From Hyphomicrobiales bacterium (GTDB lineage: Bacteria; Pseudomonadota; Alphaproteobacteria; Rhizobiales; Aestuariivirgaceae): a stretch of 64,000 bases of DNA. The stretch lies in the NCBI GenBank assembly GCA_016185245.1, contig JACPNZ010000007.1:60019-124018 (forward strand), written 5' to 3'. The notes under the pieces are model-generated. The model did not search any database. It saw only the letters and a program-made list of their open reading frames with translations, and was not told where the DNA came from. Position numbers and translations under genes: made by a program. Shown here one piece after another: positions 63,073-64,000 of the stretch (positions are counted from its first letter, which is position 1; each line of letters starts with the position of its first letter).

Positions 63073-64000
63073 TCAGCTCACATAGGACGAGCGGAACACC
63101 CGCCGCCCGTGCCGCGGTGGTGCACGCCGGACGATGCCGGCGACTTCTGCAGAAGGCTGCGCATTCGTCTCGTCGATTTCTGCTGCAACCTTCGGCGCTT
63201 CGCCAACCTGCTTCTCCAGATCCCGCCACATGGCCTCGCTCCAGCGGTCAGCTCCGGCGATCCAGGCGGCGGCACGTGCATAGACGCGGCAGTCAAGGGC
63301 TTCATTGCGCTCGCGGAGCTTCTGCCATTCCAGCTTCTGGAATCCGCGCCGGGTCTTGACCGTCACCAATTGCTCGGCGACGAGCTGCTTCAGCCACTCG
63401 GCATCGGCATTTTCTGAGAGATGGATGTAGCCCGCCTGGGGCAACGCACCCGCTGCACGTTCCTCATCCGTCGGCCGCGTCAATCTCAGGAACCGGTAGG
63501 TCTCGGCCTTGAAGGTGGCAACGGCCACGGTCCACAGCCTGGCGCCGCGTCTGATCTTGCGGCCGCCCTCGGTGGCATCGACATGGGTGGGACCGGCAAC
63601 CGGTGCTGCGCGATTGAATCCTTCCACACCCTTGATCGGCGCCACCTGTGCAAAGCCCGCCTTGCGGGCCCAGCCGTACACTGCCGGTGCCTCATAGCCC
63701 GTATCGATGGCAAGCTTCGACAGGCCCAGCCTCACCCCGTGGGCATGGGGCCAGGTGCGGCCCAGCAGGTCGGTCAGGTGCTGCCAGGCCGCACCATTGT
63801 CCGGCCCGCCGTCGATGACGATGTGCTCGACGAGCCATGAGGTGAGCCCCCGTCCCCAGGCCCAGATCGAAACTTCGATGCGGTCCTTCTGGACGTCGGC
63901 ACCGGCGGTCAGGAACAATCCCCCGCTCGGCACCATGCCAAATTGCCAGTGCTCTCGCCGCTCATAGAGCCGCTGCCAGTCGGGCGCTTCGCCGCGCTCG
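63073..64000 (-). CDS. Phage terminase large subunit (GpA-like), partial at window edge
   Basis: The C-terminal 308 residues or so of a terminase large subunit are present, and the frame continues open to the right edge (ERGEAPDWQRLYERREHW before the first Met at 63936). The nuclease domain has LFLTAGADVQKDRIEVSIWAW, with an Asp metal ligand. Later come KLAIDTGYEAPAVYGWARKA and FQKLEWQKLRERNEALDCRVYARAAAW, typical of lambda GpA-family terminases. It cuts and packages phage DNA. It is followed by gpW-like and portal genes, giving the standard lambda gene order. Confidence 0.85.
   Translation of the reverse strand, partial: ERGEAPDWQRLYERREHWQFGMVPSGGLFLTAGADVQKDRIEVSIWAWGRGLTSWLVEHIVIDGGPDNGAAWQHLTDLLGRTWPHAHGVRLGLSKLAIDTGYEAPAVYGWARKAGFAQVAPIKGVEGFNRAAPVAGPTHVDATEGGRKIRRGARLWTVAVATFKAETYRFLRLTRPTDEERAAGALPQAGYIHLSENADAEWLKQLVAEQLVTVKTRRGFQKLEWQKLRERNEALDCRVYARAAAWIAGADRWSEAMWRDLEKQVGEAPKVAAEIDETNAQPSAEVAGIVRRAPPRHGRRVFRSSYVS

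Noticed and set aside
62082..63359. 425-codon plus-strand open frame over the phage genes
   Set aside because: It is antisense to portal, gpW-like and terminase genes, all of which have recognisable blocks in lambda gene order.

Overview
The window is GC-rich, densely packed DNA from an alphaproteobacterium, most likely of the Hyphomicrobiales/Rhizobiales type. This placement is an inference from ELM1/DUF1022-type glycosyltransferases, class I PHA synthase, perfect FNR/FixK-type boxes, a UgpC-type sugar ABC transporter and prophage tail remnants resembling gene-transfer-agent tail tips. No rRNA, tRNA or CRISPR array was found.

Region 1 (1-14.1 kb) is a surface-glycan biosynthesis locus. It holds a pyruvyltransferase-like protein (cut by the left edge), several glycosyltransferases (two close paralogues with a DPD motif, a membrane-GT4 fusion, three ELM1-like paralogues), two SAM methyltransferases, a sulfotransferase, and a metallophosphoesterase translationally coupled to a sugar-transfer ATP-grasp enzyme. 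Region 2 (14.4-28.3 kb) is a catabolic cluster. A LacI-type regulator leads an 11-gene minus-strand operon (Gfo/Idh/MocA dehydrogenase, CoA-transferase, crotonase, complete CUT1 sugar importer, two GMC oxidoreductases and an SDR) and is divergent from a DUF993 aldolase-like gene. Two matching operator-like sequences lie between them.

Region 3 (28.3-50.9 kb) looks like an acquired metal and redox stress island. It begins at a scar with an IS110-like transposase remnant. The plus-strand run has small His-rich proteins, an orphan Rieske protein, a multicopper oxidase, a P1B ATPase with a CPD motif, an MFS carrier, PPK2, a DUF2933 protein, an isoprenylcysteine-methyltransferase-like protein and an RbbA-type export system. 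The facing minus-strand run has FtsH, DUF5676, YHS, a Spy/LTXXQ protein, two paralogous cytochromes c and secreted or membrane proteins of unknown function. Between the two runs lies a dead metallo-beta-lactamase-fold gene. Region 4 (51.1-58.1 kb) is a polyhydroxybutyrate/acyl-phosphate cluster: thiolase, DUF3141, YHS-like, membrane protein, phosphotransacylase and PhaC. FNR/FixK-type dyads at 30854, 48612 and 51022 tie regions 3 and 4 into a probable low-oxygen response.

Region 5 (58.5-64 kb) is mobile DNA: a RES-Xre toxin-antitoxin pair with a readable promoter and operator, an HTH-like protein, a serine recombinase and a decayed prophage. The prophage terminase large subunit and a gpW-like gene look intact. 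Its portal gene carries an amber stop and is fused by deletion to a fragment of a tail-tip gene.
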